A stretch of 64,000 nt of DNA from Streptomyces vinaceus (GTDB lineage Bacteria > Actinomycetota > Actinomycetes > Streptomycetales > Streptomycetaceae): assembly GCF_008704935.1 (NCBI RefSeq), contig NZ_CP023692.1:3171001-3235000 (forward strand), written 5' to 3'. The position numbers and the translations under genes are program-made. Of the stretch, positions 16,802-26,822 are shown one piece after another. The notes under the pieces were generated by a model. It saw only the letters and a list, made by a program, of their open reading frames with translations. It was not told the origin of the DNA and did not search any database. How positions within the stretch are numbered: position 1 is the stretch's first letter; every line of letters begins with the position of its first letter.

Positions 16802-18405
16802 GCGTTGCCTCCTGCGAGGAGCTTCTGGACGGCCGGGTCGGTCAGGCCGAGGAGGACGGCGGGCCACAGGCCGGCGAGGACGGTGAGGGCCACGAGCGGG
16901 GTCCAGGCGGCGAACTCGTAGCGCTGGATGTCGGCGAGTTCGAGCGCGGGCCCGGACGCCGCTCCCGGCGCGGGCTGCGGCCGCGCCGCGGGGTCGCCCA
17001 TGCAGACGCGCCGTACGACGGTCAGCAGGTAGGCGGCGGTGAGCAGGGTGCCGAACGCGCCGAAGGCCATGTAGGTGAGGAAGGCGGGCCGGGACAGGCC
17101 CCGTGCCGGTTCGAACGCGCCGAACAGGGCCAGCATCTCGCCCCAGAAGCCGGCGAGGCCGGGCAGGCCGAGCGAGGCGACGGCGGCGAAGGCGAGGAAG
17201 GCGCCCAGGCGGGGGGCGCGGCCGTAGAGGGCGGCGCCGGTGGCTCCGGCGAGGGTGTCGAGGTCGGCGGTGCCGTAGCGGTCCTTGAGGGCGCCGACCA
17301 GGAAGAAGAGGAGGCCGGTGATCAGGCCGTGGGCGATGTTCGCGAACAGCGCGCCGTTGACGCCGGTGGGGGTCATGGAGGCGATGCCGAGGAGGACGAA
17401 GCCCATGTGGCCCACGGAGGAGTACGCGATGAGGCGCTTGAGGTCGCCCTTGTTGCCCTTGCGGGCGAGCCAGAGGCAGGCGAGCGATCCGTACACGATG
17501 CCGACGGCGGCGAAGGCGCCCAGGTAGGGGGCGAAGGTCGCCATGCCGTCGGGGGTGACCGGCAGCAGGATGCGGACGAACCCGTAGGTGCCCATCTTGA
17601 GCAGGACTCCGGCCAGCAGGACGGAGCCGACGGTGGGCGCGGCGGTGTGGGCGTCGGGCAGCCAGCTGTGCAGCGGCCACATCGGGGTCTTCACGGCGAG
17701 GCCGGTCCCGATGGCGAGGACGGCCAGGAGCTGGGTGGTGTGGGTCAGTTCGCGCCCGTTGTCAGAGGCGAGTGCCACCATGTCGAAGGTGCCGCTGTTC
17801 ACTCCGATGAGCAGCAGTCCGAGGAGCATGACCACGGAGCCGAGGAGGGTGTAGAGGATGAACTTCCAGGCGGCGGCCTGCCTCTGAGCACCGCCCCAGC
17901 GGGCGATGAGGAAGTACATCGGGATGAGGACCATCTCGAAGGCGAGGAAGAAAAGCAGCAGGTCCAGGACGGCGAAGGTCGCGAGGGTGCCGGATTCGAG
18001 GACCAGGAGCAGGGCGACGAAGGCCTTCGGGGAGGGGCCCTGGGGGAGCTTGAAGTAGCTGTAGAGCGCGCAGAGGAAGAACAGCAGCGCGGTCATCAGG
18101 AGGAGGGGGAGCGAGATGCCGTCGATGCCGAGGTGGATCCGGACGTCCAGCGCCGGGATCCAGCTGATGTCCGTGGTCGCCTGGAAGCGGGCGGGGGTGT
18201 CGTGGTCGAAGCCCAGGGCGAGGGCGACGGCCGCGGCGAGGATCACGCCGGTGACGGTCACGCCGTGGCGCAGCACGGCCTGTTCGGGGCTCTTGCCCTT
18301 CAGTCCGGGCGGGGCGGGCAGGAGGGCCGCGAGGGCGCCGAGGAGCGGTGCGGCCACGACGAACGCCAGAAGGAACTGCATCACGGACGGGCTGATATCA
18401 ATCAC
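16798..18405 (-). CDS. nuoM2: NADH-quinone oxidoreductase subunit M, second complex I
   Basis: 535 residues from GTG (complement of 18403-18405). LGIDGISLPLLLMTALLFF, AFEMVLIPMYFLIARWGG and the antiporter core TPMWPLHSWLPDAHTAAPTVGSVLLAG identify NuoM. Key charged residues (Glu in AFEMVLIP, Lys in AVKTPMWPLHSW) are present, so proton pumping is plausible. Start choice: GTG-ATT-GAT is the first candidate after the nuoL2 stop, a 14-bp gap. Confidence 0.92.
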   Translation of the reverse strand: MIDISPSVMQFLLAFVVAAPLLGALAALLPAPPGLKGKSPEQAVLRHGVTVTGVILAAAVALALGFDHDTPARFQATTDISWIPALDVRIHLGIDGISLPLLLMTALLFFLCALYSYFKLPQGPSPKAFVALLLVLESGTLATFAVLDLLLFFLAFEMVLIPMYFLIARWGGAQRQAAAWKFILYTLLGSVVMLLGLLLIGVNSGTFDMVALASDNGRELTHTTQLLAVLAIGTGLAVKTPMWPLHSWLPDAHTAAPTVGSVLLAGVLLKMGTYGFVRILLPVTPDGMATFAPYLGAFAAVGIVYGSLACLWLARKGNKGDLKRLIAYSSVGHMGFVLLGIASMTPTGVNGALFANIAHGLITGLLFFLVGALKDRYGTADLDTLAGATGAALYGRAPRLGAFLAFAAVASLGLPGLAGFWGEMLALFGAFEPARGLSRPAFLTYMAFGAFGTLLTAAYLLTVVRRVCMGDPAARPQPAPGAASGPALELADIQRYEFAAWTPLVALTVLAGLWPAVLLGLTDPAVQKLLAGGNA

Positions 18406-18419
18406 GGCTGACTCACGGC

Positions 18420-20477
18420 TCACGATCCGGCGTTGACGTTGGCGAGGACGGCGGTGGCGATCGCCAGGACCACGGCGCCGGCGAGCAGGGCGCTCAGGTA
18501 GCTCTGTACGTTGCCGGTCTGGGCCCGGCGTACGAGGCTGCCCAGGAGTCGGGGGCCGGCGCCCGCGCCGCTGACGTACGTGTCCACGACCTCGCGGTCG
18601 AGGAAGCGGACGAGGCTCGCGGCGGCGCGGACGGGGCGGACGAACAGCCGGTCGTAGACGGCGTCGAGGTGGAAGCCCTCGGCCGCGTGGCGGTGCAGGG
18701 GGCCGAGCAGCGCCCGCCCGGGGTCGGCGGCGGGGCCGGCCGGGACGGCGGGGTGCTCGTGGGTGACCTCGGCGACCTCGGGCGTCTCGGCGGCGGATTC
18801 GGCCGCGGCGGTGGCCGCGGACACCGCGGCGGCGACGGCGGCGGGCTGCTCGGCCGCGGCGACGGTGACGCCGGGGGCGGGAGCGGCCGAGGCGGGGGCC
18901 GTGGCGGCCTTCGCGGAGGCCCGCTGCCACAGGGCGTACGTCAGGACCGCGCCGACGGCGGCGGCTCCGGTGCCGAGGACGGAGGTGGTCAGCGTCGGGG
19001 TGAGCTCGTTGCCGTCGAACCAGTCGGCGATGGGGGCGGCGGCGAGGCCGAGTCCGAGGGACGGGATCGCCAGCAGCCACAGCACGCCGGTCATGGCGAG
19101 GGGCTCCTTGCCGTGGTCGGGGGCTGCCGGGCCCCGGCCGCGGAAGGCCATCAGCCACAGCCGGGTGGCGTAGGCGGCGGTGAGCAGGGCGGTCAGTACG
19201 CCCGCGACGAGGACGACCCATCCGGCGGCGCCGGGGGCGGCCTCCGTGTGGCCGCCGGCGGCGTGCTCGGCGGCGACGAGGACGGCTTCCTTGGAGAAGA
19301 AGCCGGCGAAGGGCGGGATCGCGGCGAGCGCGAGCAGCGCGATCGTCATGGTCCAGAAGGCGTCGGGGATGCGCTTGGCCAGGCCGTCCATGCGGTCCAT
19401 GGCGGCCAGGGAGTTCGTCCCCGCGGCGTGGATGATCACGCCCGCGCCGAGGAAGAGGAGCGCCTTGAAGGCGCCGTGGGACAGGAGGTGGAAGACGGCG
19501 GCGCCGCGGTCGCCGACGGCCAGGGCCCCGGTCATGTAGCCGAGCTGCCCGATCGTGGAGTAGGCGAGGACGCGCTTGATGTCGTCCTGGGCCAGGGCGG
19601 CGAGGCCGGAGCCGACCATCGTGACGGCCGCCATGACGGCCATGACCACCATCGCGGCCTGCGAGGCCTCGAAGACCGGGAGGAGGCGGGCGACGAAGTA
19701 GACGCCGGCGGCGACCATCGTCGCGGCGTGGATCAGCGCGGAGACCGGTGTGGGGCCCGCCATGGCGTCGGGGAGCCAGGTGTGCAGCGGGAACTGCGCG
19801 GACTTGCCCGCGACTCCGGCGAGCAGCAGCAGCGCGATCAGCGTCGGGTGGTCGAGCCCGCCCGCGGCGACGGTGCCCAGGATCTTGGGGATCTCGAAGG
19901 AGCTGGCGTCGGTGGCGAGCGCGAACAGGCCGATCAGGAAGGGCACGTCGCCCAGCTTGGTGACGAGGAAGGCCTTGAGGGAGGCGGAGCGGGCCGCCTC
20001 GGTCTCCCAGTAGTGGCCGACGAGGAAGTACGAGCAGATGCCCATGACCTCCCAGCCGACCAGCAGCACCATCAGGTCGCCGGAGTAGACGACGAGCAGC
20101 ATGGCGGAGGTGAACAGGGAGACCAGAGCGGCGTACGAGGGGTAGCGCGGGTCCTCGCGCAGGTACGCGGTGGAGTAGAGCTGTACGCAGGTGGCGACCA
20201 CCCCGACGAGCACGGCGACCAGCGCCGCGAAGCCGTCCAGGTAGAGCGCGAGGTCGATCGGCACGGAGCCGGTCGGGGTCAGCTCCGTCGAGGCGACGAT
20301 CGGCGTTCCGCCGCCCTGGCGGACGGCGACGATCACGGCCAGTACGGCCGAGGCCAGGGCCGGCAGCACGGCGAGGGGGCGGACGAAACCGGGGGCGCTG
20401 CGGCCGAGCAGCAGTCCCGCGACCGCGCCCAGGAAGGGCAGGAGCGGGACGAGGACCGCGAGGGTCGTGGTGCTCAC
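18420..20477 (-). CDS. nuoL2: NADH-quinone oxidoreductase subunit L, second complex I
   Basis: 685 residues from GTG. Core motifs are [46 protein letters not shown] and [21 protein letters not shown]. The lateral helix region lies at the C-terminus. An Ala/Pro/Glu-rich segment at about 520-588 interrupts the C-terminal part; the nuoL of the main operon (631 residues) lacks it. It starts inside the end of nuoK2 (GTGA overlap). The insert is probably a flexible cytoplasmic or periplasmic linker. Confidence 0.93.
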   Translation of the reverse strand: MSTTTLAVLVPLLPFLGAVAGLLLGRSAPGFVRPLAVLPALASAVLAVIVAVRQGGGTPIVASTELTPTGSVPIDLALYLDGFAALVAVLVGVVATCVQLYSTAYLREDPRYPSYAALVSLFTSAMLLVVYSGDLMVLLVGWEVMGICSYFLVGHYWETEAARSASLKAFLVTKLGDVPFLIGLFALATDASSFEIPKILGTVAAGGLDHPTLIALLLLAGVAGKSAQFPLHTWLPDAMAGPTPVSALIHAATMVAAGVYFVARLLPVFEASQAAMVVMAVMAAVTMVGSGLAALAQDDIKRVLAYSTIGQLGYMTGALAVGDRGAAVFHLLSHGAFKALLFLGAGVIIHAAGTNSLAAMDRMDGLAKRIPDAFWTMTIALLALAAIPPFAGFFSKEAVLVAAEHAAGGHTEAAPGAAGWVVLVAGVLTALLTAAYATRLWLMAFRGRGPAAPDHGKEPLAMTGVLWLLAIPSLGLGLAAAPIADWFDGNELTPTLTTSVLGTGAAAVGAVLTYALWQRASAKAATAPASAAPAPGVTVAAAEQPAAVAAAVSAATAAAESAAETPEVAEVTHEHPAVPAGPAADPGRALLGPLHRHAAEGFHLDAVYDRLFVRPVRAAASLVRFLDREVVDTYVSGAGAGPRLLGSLVRRAQTGNVQSYLSALLAGAVVLAIATAVLANVNAGS

Positions 20478-20857
20478 GCGGTGACCTCGCTCTGGTTGTT
20501 CGGGGCGGGTGTGCCGTTCGGGGCGTCCGGCCCGCCCGGGTCGGGCTCGTGGCCTTCGGCGGTGTCGCGCAGCCGGTCCACGTCGGAGGTGCCGCGGTTG
20601 CGGTACACCATCAGCACGATCGCGAGGCCGATGCCGATCTCGGCCGCGGCGATGGCGATCGTGAAGAGGGTGAGGGCCTGGCCGGCGTGCAGGGCGTCGC
20701 GCAGCCAGACGTCGAAGGCCACCAGGTTGAGGTTGACGGCGTTGAGCATGAGCTCGACGGACATCAGGACCAGGATGGCGTTGCGGCGGGCGAGCACTCC
20801 GTACAGGCCCGTGCAGAAGAGGAGCGCCGCGAGCACGGCGGGGTAGGCGAGGTGCAT
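20474..20857 (-). CDS. nuoK2: NADH-quinone oxidoreductase subunit K, second complex I
   Basis: 127 residues, three helices. [20 protein letters not shown] holds the conserved glutamate of the proton path, and [20 protein letters not shown] holds the second. A 30-residue hydrophilic tail rich in Pro, Gly and Asp extends it beyond the usual 99-100 residues. ATG overlaps the nuoJ2 stop. Confidence 0.94.
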   Translation of the reverse strand: MHLAYPAVLAALLFCTGLYGVLARRNAILVLMSVELMLNAVNLNLVAFDVWLRDALHAGQALTLFTIAIAAAEIGIGLAIVLMVYRNRGTSDVDRLRDTAEGHEPDPGGPDAPNGTPAPNNQSEVTA

Positions 20858-21465
20858 CAGCGCTGCTGCCCCTTCGTGTTGTCGTCGGGGCCACCGGCGG
20901 CGGCGTCCCTGCGGGAGAGCACGATGGCGCCGATCAGGGCCGCGAGGAGGAGCACGGAGAGCGCTTCGAAGGGCAGCACCCAGTGCTGGAAGAGGATCTC
21001 GCCGGAGACCTTGGTGGATCCCTGCGCGGGTCCGTCGAGGTCGATCCAGGTGGTGCGGAAGGCGTCGACGACGACCCAGACCAGGGATGCGGCGGCGACG
21101 AGGGCGACACCGAGGGCGACCCAGCGGTTGTTCGAATCGGCGTCCGGGGAGCGGCCGATGGGGGCCTTGGTGAGCATCAGCCCGAAGAGGAGGAGGACGA
21201 CCACGGAGCCGAGGTAGATCAGGACCTGGACCCAGGCGATGAACTCGGCGGTCAGCAGCAGGTACTCGACGGCGATGCCGCCGAGGGTGACGACCAGCCA
21301 GAGGGCGGCGTGCACGAGCTGCCTGGTGGTGACGGTGACGGCGGCCGCGCCGAGGGTGGCGAGGCCGACGAGGACGAACGCGATCTCGACGCCGGTCGGG
21401 GAGAGGAACCCGTGGCCCGTCGCCGCGGCGGCCAGGGTGGTGGCCGCGGGGGTCAGGGCGCTCAC
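20857..21465 (-). CDS. nuoJ2: NADH-quinone oxidoreductase subunit J, second complex I
   Basis: 202 residues from [27 protein letters not shown] is the diagnostic NuoJ helix 3, containing the pi-bulge GS. The protein has five hydrophobic segments and a hydrophilic C-terminus. It is shorter than the main-operon NuoJ (269 residues). The start overlaps the nuoI2 stop (GTGA). Confidence 0.93.
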   Translation of the reverse strand: MSALTPAATTLAAAATGHGFLSPTGVEIAFVLVGLATLGAAAVTVTTRQLVHAALWLVVTLGGIAVEYLLLTAEFIAWVQVLIYLGSVVVLLLFGLMLTKAPIGRSPDADSNNRWVALGVALVAAASLVWVVVDAFRTTWIDLDGPAQGSTKVSGEILFQHWVLPFEALSVLLLAALIGAIVLSRRDAAAGGPDDNTKGQQR

Positions 21466-22064
21466 GCGTCTGCCTCCGGGGTGGTGGGGGTGTCGGTCTC
21501 GGGCGTCGTCGGGGCCTCGGCGGCTGCGGCCGCTGCCGCGGCGGCGGCCGCTTCGGCCTTCTCCGCCGCCTTGCGGGCGGCGGCGAGCTCCTTGGGCTCC
21601 TCCGCGGCCGGGTCCAGGGCGGGCGGGGCCGGGACGGTCCACATCCATTCGCGCAGCTTGTCGCGCTCGTGGGTGAGTTCGAGGATGTCCGTTTCCGCGT
21701 ACTCGAACTCCGGCGACCAGAAGAGGGCGTCGAAGGGACACACCTCGATGCAGATGCCGCAGTACATGCAGAGGGAGAAGTCGATGGCGAAGCGGTCCAG
21801 GACGTTGCGGCTGCGCTCGCGGCCGCCGGGGGTGGCGGCCGGGACCGTCTCCTTGTGGGAGTCGATGTAGATGCACCAGTCGGGGCACTCGCGGGCGCAC
21901 AGCATGCAGACCGTGCAGTTCTCCTCGAACAGGCCGATGACCCCGCGGGTGCGGGGCGGGAGCTCGGGCTGCGCCTCGGGGTACTGGGCGGTGTGCGCGC
22001 GCTTCGTCATGGTGCGCAGGGTGACGGCTAGGCCCTTGGCGAGGCCGGATCCGGGGATGGGCAT
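21462..22064 (-). CDS. nuoI2: NADH-quinone oxidoreductase subunit I, second complex I
   Basis: 200 residues. Two complete 4Fe-4S motifs are present: [12 protein letters not shown] and [12 protein letters not shown]. They supply clusters N6a/N6b, so this electron wire is intact. After about residue 150 comes an added tail: a Lys/Glu/Ala helix with a run of 11 alanines, then two copies of [13 protein letters not shown]-like sequence. The tail is absent from NuoI of the main operon. ATG overlaps the nuoH2 stop. Confidence 0.94.
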   Translation of the reverse strand: MPIPGSGLAKGLAVTLRTMTKRAHTAQYPEAQPELPPRTRGVIGLFEENCTVCMLCARECPDWCIYIDSHKETVPAATPGGRERSRNVLDRFAIDFSLCMYCGICIEVCPFDALFWSPEFEYAETDILELTHERDKLREWMWTVPAPPALDPAAEEPKELAAARKAAEKAEAAAAAAAAAAAEAPTTPETDTPTTPEADA

Positions 22065-23023
22065 CAGCTGATCGCCACCTTCACGATGCCGGTGAGCGCG
22101 ATCTGGGCGAGCGCGAGCGGGATGAGTGCGGTCCAGGCGAGCTTCTGGAGCTGGTCCTCGCGCAGTCGCGGGTAGCTGACGCGGAGCCAGATCACGACGA
22201 AGGCGAGGACGGCGGTCTTGAGGAGGGTCCAGACCCAGCCGTCGGCGACCGGGCCGTGCCAGCCGCCGAGGAAGAGGACGGTGGTGAGGGCGCAGAGGAC
22301 GACGATGCCGGCGTACTCGGCGAGCAGGAACAGCGCGAAGCGCAGGCCGGTGTACTCGGTGTACGCGCCGAAGATGATCTCGGAGTCGGCGACGGGCATG
22401 TCGAAGGGCGGCCGCTGGAGTTCGGCGAGGCCGGCGGTGAAGAAGACGAGCGCGCCGGTGATCTGCCAGGGCAGCCACCACCACTGGAAGGCGTCGACGA
22501 TGCCGGGCAGGGAGACGGTCCCGGCGGCCATGGCGACGGAGGCGGCGGCGAGCAGCATGGGCAGCTCGTAGGCGAGGAGCTGGGCGGCGGTGCGCAGGCC
22601 TCCGAGCAGGGAGAACTTGTTCGCCGACGCCCAGCCGGCCATGAGGCTGCCGAGGACGCCGACGCCCATGACGGCGAGTACGAAGAACAGCCCGGCGTCG
22701 ATGACCTGGCCGACGGCGCCTTCGCCCGGACCGATGGGGATGGCCACGAGGACGAGGAGGTACGGGAGCAGGGCGACGGCGGGGGCGAGCTGGAAGATGC
22801 GGCGGTCGGCGCCCGCCGGGACCACGTCTTCCTTCTGCGCGAACTTCACGCCGTCGGCGACGAGCTGGGCCCAGCCGTGGAAGCCGCCGGCGTACATGGG
22901 ACCGAGGCGGCCCTGCATGTGGGCCATGACCTTGTGCTCGGTCTGCCCGACGACGAGCGGGAGCACGAGGAACACGGCGAAGACGACGATGAGTCGCAGC
23001 GCGACGTCGAGGACGTCGTTCAC
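22064..23023 (-). CDS. nuoH2: NADH-quinone oxidoreductase subunit H, second complex I
   Basis: 319 residues from [28 protein letters not shown] and [14 protein letters not shown] match the quinone-chamber loop of NuoH, and [21 protein letters not shown] is the conserved loop-5 acidic motif. It lacks the long C-terminal tail of the main-operon NuoH (456 residues). It starts within the end of nuoC2. In complete complex I, NuoH, NuoB and NuoD form the quinone site; no nuoD is present in this operon. Confidence 0.94.
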   Translation of the reverse strand: MNDVLDVALRLIVVFAVFLVLPLVVGQTEHKVMAHMQGRLGPMYAGGFHGWAQLVADGVKFAQKEDVVPAGADRRIFQLAPAVALLPYLLVLVAIPIGPGEGAVGQVIDAGLFFVLAVMGVGVLGSLMAGWASANKFSLLGGLRTAAQLLAYELPMLLAAASVAMAAGTVSLPGIVDAFQWWWLPWQITGALVFFTAGLAELQRPPFDMPVADSEIIFGAYTEYTGLRFALFLLAEYAGIVVLCALTTVLFLGGWHGPVADGWVWTLLKTAVLAFVVIWLRVSYPRLREDQLQKLAWTALIPLALAQIALTGIVKVAIS

Positions 23024-24240
23024 GCGTCGCCTCCGTTGGTCTCGGATTCGGATTCGGCGGGTCCCGTGCCGGGGGCGGGTCCGCCCCCGGTCCCGCGGGC
23101 GGGGTCCGGCTCGGCGTCGGGCCGGGGGGCGGCCTCGGGCGCGGGCTCCGGTGCGGCGTCGGGTTCCGGTTCCACGAAGGCGGGCTGCGGGTTGTGCCAG
23201 GGGGCGTCGGTGCTGCGGGGGGCGGGGCGCCTGCCCGGCGCCACCGTACGGCCGCGGACCGCCTGGCCCGGAGCCGCGTCGTCCTGCCCGCCCTCCGCCT
23301 CCGGCTCGGCCGGGGCAGCCGGAGCGGCGGCCTGGCTGGCCGAGCCCTCCGACGCGGAGCGGGTACGGCGGGCGGGGCGCGGGGTGTCGGCCTGCGCTCC
23401 GGGCTCCACCGGGGTCGCCGGGGCGGCCGGGGTCGCCGCCTGGCTGGCCGAGCCCTCCGACGCGGAGCGGGTACGGCGGGCGGGGCGCGGGGTGTCGGCC
23501 TGCGCTCCGGGCTCCACCGGGGTCGCCGCCTGGCTCGTCGAGCCCTCCGTCACCGAGCGGGTACGGCGGGCCGGGCGGGCGGGGGCTTCGGCTCCCGGTG
23601 CCGCCGCGGCACCGGCCGCGGCCGCGCGGGCGCCTCGGGCGGGGCGGGCCGGGGCCGGCGGGAGCTGGCCCTTCATCGGGCCCCAGTCGTTGGGGTCCGG
23701 GACGCCCGGCGGAAGCATCTGGCGCCGCTTCGGCGCATTGGGGTCATGCGCCTCGCCCGGCTCCTTGGCTCCCGGCCAGGCCTTCGCGACGCGCGCGGCC
23801 AGGACGAAGTCCTTGCGCAGCGGGTGGCCTTCGAAGTTCTCCGGGAGGAGGAGGGGGACCAGGTGCGGGTGGTCGGTGAAGACCACGCCGAACATCTCGT
23901 GCGTTTCGCGTTCGTGCCATTCCGCGCCCGCGTAGACCGCGACCGCGGAGGGCAGGGAGGGCGCCGAGTGCGGGACCGTCGTACGGAGCAGCAGGCGGCG
24001 TACGTGGTGGTTCTCCAGGGACACGACGTGCGCGCAGACGCGGAAGCCCGTACCCGGCTCGTCCACGGCGCTCAGCCAGTCGAAGTAGGTGCAGCCCAGC
24101 TTATCCCGGGCGATCTCCAGCGAGGAGATCCAGCTTCCGGCCGGGACGTCCACGGTCAGGACCTCGTAGGAGCGCTCGGCCAGCGCCTCGGCACCGAAGA
24201 TCGTCGCCGCGGCGTCCGGGAGCGAGTCGTAGAGGTTCAT
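23020..24240 (-). CDS. nuoC2: NADH-quinone oxidoreductase subunit C with a long repetitive C-terminal tail
   Basis: 406 residues. Residues 1-160 are a normal NuoC domain: [36 protein letters not shown] and GHPLRKDF. From about 195 to 406 the protein is a low-complexity Pro/Ala/Arg/Glu tail. It holds three copies of a PARRTRS-(A/V)-(S/T)EGS(A/T)SQAA unit separated by [11 protein letters not shown] spacers, then an acidic Pro/Glu/Asp segment. Such a tail is not part of the family fold. The basic repeats and acidic end could be an interaction or docking region. No nuoD domain is fused. ATG overlaps the nuoB2 stop. Confidence 0.9.
   Translation of the reverse strand: MNLYDSLPDAAATIFGAEALAERSYEVLTVDVPAGSWISSLEIARDKLGCTYFDWLSAVDEPGTGFRVCAHVVSLENHHVRRLLLRTTVPHSAPSLPSAVAVYAGAEWHERETHEMFGVVFTDHPHLVPLLLPENFEGHPLRKDFVLAARVAKAWPGAKEPGEAHDPNAPKRRQMLPPGVPDPNDWGPMKGQLPPAPARPARGARAAAAGAAAAPGAEAPARPARRTRSVTEGSTSQAATPVEPGAQADTPRPARRTRSASEGSASQAATPAAPATPVEPGAQADTPRPARRTRSASEGSASQAAAPAAPAEPEAEGGQDDAAPGQAVRGRTVAPGRRPAPRSTDAPWHNPQPAFVEPEPDAAPEPAPEAAPRPDAEPDPARGTGGGPAPGTGPAESESETNGGDA
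23330..23590 (-). repeat. Tandem repeat in nuoC2 (two identical 90-bp units plus a diverged third)
   Basis: The unit starting at 23330 is repeated without change at 23438; an 18-bp spacer separates the two 90-bp copies. A third, diverged copy starts at 23528. Identical DNA, not just protein, points to recent duplication, and copy number may vary among strains. Confidence 0.88.
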
Positions 24241-24839
24241 GCGCCGGCTCCCGGGGCGGGCGGCGGGGTGATCAGACCGCTCGTGAGCTGGGCGGTCGAC
24301 GGCCCCGTCGCGTAGCGGTCCGCCAGCGACTCCCGGGCGATCTTCTCCTGGAGCTTGAGGATGCCCTGGAGCAGCGCCTCCGGGCGCGGCGGGCAGCCGG
24401 GGACGTAGACGTCGACCGGGATGATCTGGTCGACGCCCTTCGTCACCGAGTACGAGTCCCAGTAGGGACCGCCGCAGTTGGAGCAGGCGCCGAAGGAGAT
24501 GACGTACTTCGGCTCCGGCATCTGCTCGTACAGCCGCTTCACGGCCGGCGCCATCTTGTCCGTCACCGTGCCCGAGACGATCATCAGGTCCGCCTGGCGC
24601 GGGCCGGGCGCGAACGGGATGACGCCGAGGCGGATGAAGTCGTGCCGGGCCATCGACGCGGCGATGAACTCGATCGCGCAGCAGGCGAGGCCGAAGTTGA
24701 AGACCCACAGGCTGTAGCGGCGGCCCCAGTTCAGGACCACCTTCATGGGCTCGGGCGCGAGGCGGGAGAGGACTCCCAGGCGCTTGGGCTCCGGGAGCAG
24801 CTGGGGCTCGGCCGGCGTCCCGGCCGGTGTCACGTCCAT
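24237..24839 (-). CDS. nuoB2: NADH-quinone oxidoreductase subunit B, second complex I
   Basis: 200 residues. The N2 cluster ligands are all present: [18 protein letters not shown] and [11 protein letters not shown]. The N-terminus ([20 protein letters not shown]) is longer than in the main-operon NuoB, and the C-terminus ends in a Pro/Ala tail. The terminal electron carrier is therefore intact even though its usual structural partner NuoD is not encoded nearby. Its start overlaps the nuoA2 stop region by 10 bp. Confidence 0.95.
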   Translation of the reverse strand: MDVTPAGTPAEPQLLPEPKRLGVLSRLAPEPMKVVLNWGRRYSLWVFNFGLACCAIEFIAASMARHDFIRLGVIPFAPGPRQADLMIVSGTVTDKMAPAVKRLYEQMPEPKYVISFGACSNCGGPYWDSYSVTKGVDQIIPVDVYVPGCPPRPEALLQGILKLQEKIARESLADRYATGPSTAQLTSGLITPPPAPGAGA

Positions 24840-25237
24840 TCGAGGACGCCCTTCTTGTACGCGTAGAGCAGGCCGACGGCCAGGAAGCCCAGGAAGATGA
24901 ACATCTCCACGAGCGTGGTGGCGCCGTAGCCGGTGTCGGCGAACACCGTCGCCCACGGGAAGAGGAAGATCGAGTCGACGGCGAAGATGACGTAGAGGAA
25001 CGCGTACACGTAGTAGCGGACCTGGGTGTGCGCCCAGCCCTCGCCGACGGGGTCCACGCCGCACTCGTACGTCAGCAGTTTCTCGGGGGTCGGGACGACC
25101 GGTCTCAGCAGGCGGCCCGCGCCGAACGCGACGGCCACGAAGAGCACACCGAGGACGGCCAGCAGGCCGACGACCGAATAACTCCGGAAATAGTCCGCTG
25201 CGAGCACGGTTACGGTCGATACCGTTGGGTCGGGCAC
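24830..25237 (-). CDS. nuoA2: NADH-quinone oxidoreductase subunit A, second complex I
   Basis: 135 residues from GTG (complement of 25235-25237), with GGAG/GAGGAA upstream. A GTG 24 bp earlier is an alternative start. Three helices are present, with the signature [30 protein letters not shown]. It is the first gene of nuo2 (A-B-C-H-I-J-K-L-M-N). The 147-bp gap to the divergent abrC1-like gene holds both promoters. I see no Rex-type site there, unlike at nuoA of the main operon. Confidence 0.92.
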   Translation of the reverse strand: MPDPTVSTVTVLAADYFRSYSVVGLLAVLGVLFVAVAFGAGRLLRPVVPTPEKLLTYECGVDPVGEGWAHTQVRYYVYAFLYVIFAVDSIFLFPWATVFADTGYGATTLVEMFIFLGFLAVGLLYAYKKGVLEWT

Positions 25238-25311
25238 GTCCGTTCCTCGCTCCTTGGCCACTGTCGACGATCAGGTACGGACGGGAGTCTAGGGCCTGGT
25301 CCACACAGGGT

Positions 25312-25324
25312 GGGGTTATCCCCC
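25312..25324. promoter_or_regulatory. GGGGTTATCCCC element upstream of the first kinase gene
   Basis: A GTGGGGTTATCCCCC palindrome ends exactly 60 bp before the ATG at 25385. The same core lies the same distance before the second kinase gene. It also lies in the shared promoter region with nuoA2. A candidate binding site for a common regulator, possibly the cognate response regulator. Confidence 0.6.
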
Positions 25325-25384
25325 GTTTACAGCGGCCCGGCTGCCCCATGGCACCGGCGGACCGGAATTGGCAGGCTGGGCCGC

Positions 25385-26584
25385 ATGAGCGCGCGCATTC
25401 AAGTCTCCCACTCGGGCCCCGACGACGACCGGCCTCCGCCCGTACGCCCGGCCCTGGGCGCCGTGGCGTGGAAAGAGACCGTCCATCTGCTGGGCAATCT
25501 GCCGCTCGCGCTCGTCGGCTTCGTCTACACGGTGACCATGGTGGCGACCGCGGGCGGCCTGTCCGTGACCGCGATCGGCCTCCCGCTGCTCGCGGTCGGC
25601 CTGTTCGGGGCCCGCCAGCTGGGACGGCTGGAGCGGGCGAGGGCGCGCGTACTGCTGGGCGTACGGGTGGAGGAGCCGACCCCGCTGCCGGGGCCGCGGC
25701 GGGCCGGCGGGTTCTTCCCCTGGCTGTGGGCGGGCGTGAAGGACCCGGTGGGCTGGCGGAGCGTGCTGTACGGGCTGGTGCGGCTGCCGTGGGGGGTGCT
25801 GACGTTCACGGTGGCGCTGGTGGGGCTGCTGGTGCTGTGGCCGGTGCTGCCGTACGTGGTGCGGTGGCTGTCGAACGTGGACCGGCTGATGGTACGGGGG
25901 CTGCTGTCGCCCTCGGACGAGCTGGAGCGGCGCATCGCGGAGCTGGAGACCGACCGGGGGGTGGTGGTGGACACCGCGGCCGCCGACCTGCGGCGCATCG
26001 AGCGGGACCTGCACGACGGGGCGCAGGCGCGGCTGGTGGCGCTCGCGATGGGGCTCGGTCTGGCGAAGGAGAAGCTGCTGGAGGACCCGGACGCGGCGGC
26101 GCTGATGGTCGACGAGGCCCACGGGGAAGTGAAACTGGCGCTCCAGGAGCTGCGGGACCTGGCGCGGGGGATCCATCCGGCGGTGCTGACGGACCGGGGG
26201 CTGGACGCGGCGCTGTCGGCGGTGGCGTCGCGGTGCGTGGTGCCGGTGAAGGTGGCGGTGGACCTGGAGGAGCGGCCCGCGGCCGCGATCGAGGGCATCG
26301 CGTACTTCACGGTGTCGGAGCTGCTGCAGAACGTGAGCAAGCATGCGAGGGCCCGGGGGGCGAGCGTGGAGGTGTGGCGCAGCGCCGGCGCCTCCCCCGC
26401 TTCGGCTCGGCTGCTGATCCGCGTCTCGGACGACGGGCGGGGCGGGGCCGATGTGGGCGGCGGGTCGGGACTGGCGGGGCTGGCGGAACGGCTGCGGGCC
26501 GTGGACGGGGTGTTCGTGCTCGACTCCCCCCAGGGGGAGGGAACGGTGGTGACGGCGGAGCTGCCGTGGCGCGGGCGCGGCTGA
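25385..26584 (+). CDS. abrC1: Sensor histidine kinase, AbrC1-like
   Basis: 399 residues. An N-terminal membrane sensor domain has two pairs of hydrophobic segments (about 30-75 and 128-160). A coiled linker ([14 protein letters not shown]) leads to the HisKA_3 dimerisation helix with phospho-acceptor His210 in [18 protein letters not shown] HATPase domain follows, with N-box [17 protein letters not shown] and GLAGLAERL. This is the NarL/DesK-class kinase fold. Two such kinases followed by one LuxR-type regulator, next to nuoA2 and korAB, match the S. coelicolor AbrC1/AbrC2/AbrC3 system, which affects antibiotic production and development. The signal is unknown. Confidence 0.85.
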   Translation: MSARIQVSHSGPDDDRPPPVRPALGAVAWKETVHLLGNLPLALVGFVYTVTMVATAGGLSVTAIGLPLLAVGLFGARQLGRLERARARVLLGVRVEEPTPLPGPRRAGGFFPWLWAGVKDPVGWRSVLYGLVRLPWGVLTFTVALVGLLVLWPVLPYVVRWLSNVDRLMVRGLLSPSDELERRIAELETDRGVVVDTAAADLRRIERDLHDGAQARLVALAMGLGLAKEKLLEDPDAAALMVDEAHGEVKLALQELRDLARGIHPAVLTDRGLDAALSAVASRCVVPVKVAVDLEERPAAAIEGIAYFTVSELLQNVSKHARARGASVEVWRSAGASPASARLLIRVSDDGRGGADVGGGSGLAGLAERLRAVDGVFVLDSPQGEGTVVTAELPWRGRG

Positions 26585-26744
26585 CGCCGCCGCCCCGGGC
26601 CGTGTCCGCGCGCGGGGCCGGGGTGGTCGCGGGGCTCCGCCCGAGGCCCCCGGGGGCGGCTGCGGGCCGAGATGGGGTGGAGCGGGACTCGGACCGGGCT
26701 CAAGGGCGGGTGGGGAGGGTGGGTCCTGCGGGCGGCCGATGCCG

Positions 26745-26768
26745 GGTGGTGGGGTTATCCCCACCACC
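26745..26768. promoter_or_regulatory. GGTGGTGGGG-TTAT-CCCCACCACC palindrome upstream of the second kinase gene
   Basis: Perfect 10-bp arms around TTAT. The core GTGGGGTTATCCCC is shared with the site upstream of the first kinase. From the end of the core (26762) to the GTG at 26823 there are 60 bp, the same distance as at the other gene. Confidence 0.65.
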
Positions 26769-26822
26769 GGGACGCCCACCCGCCCGATGCTTCCGGGGGC
26801 CGCCGGCCGGGAGGCTGGGGGT

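Noticed and set aside
23020..24240. NuoC2 as a NuoCD fusion that would supply the missing NuoD
   Set aside because: The region after the NuoC domain is low-complexity. No [14 protein letters not shown] or DPVMG-like motif is present.
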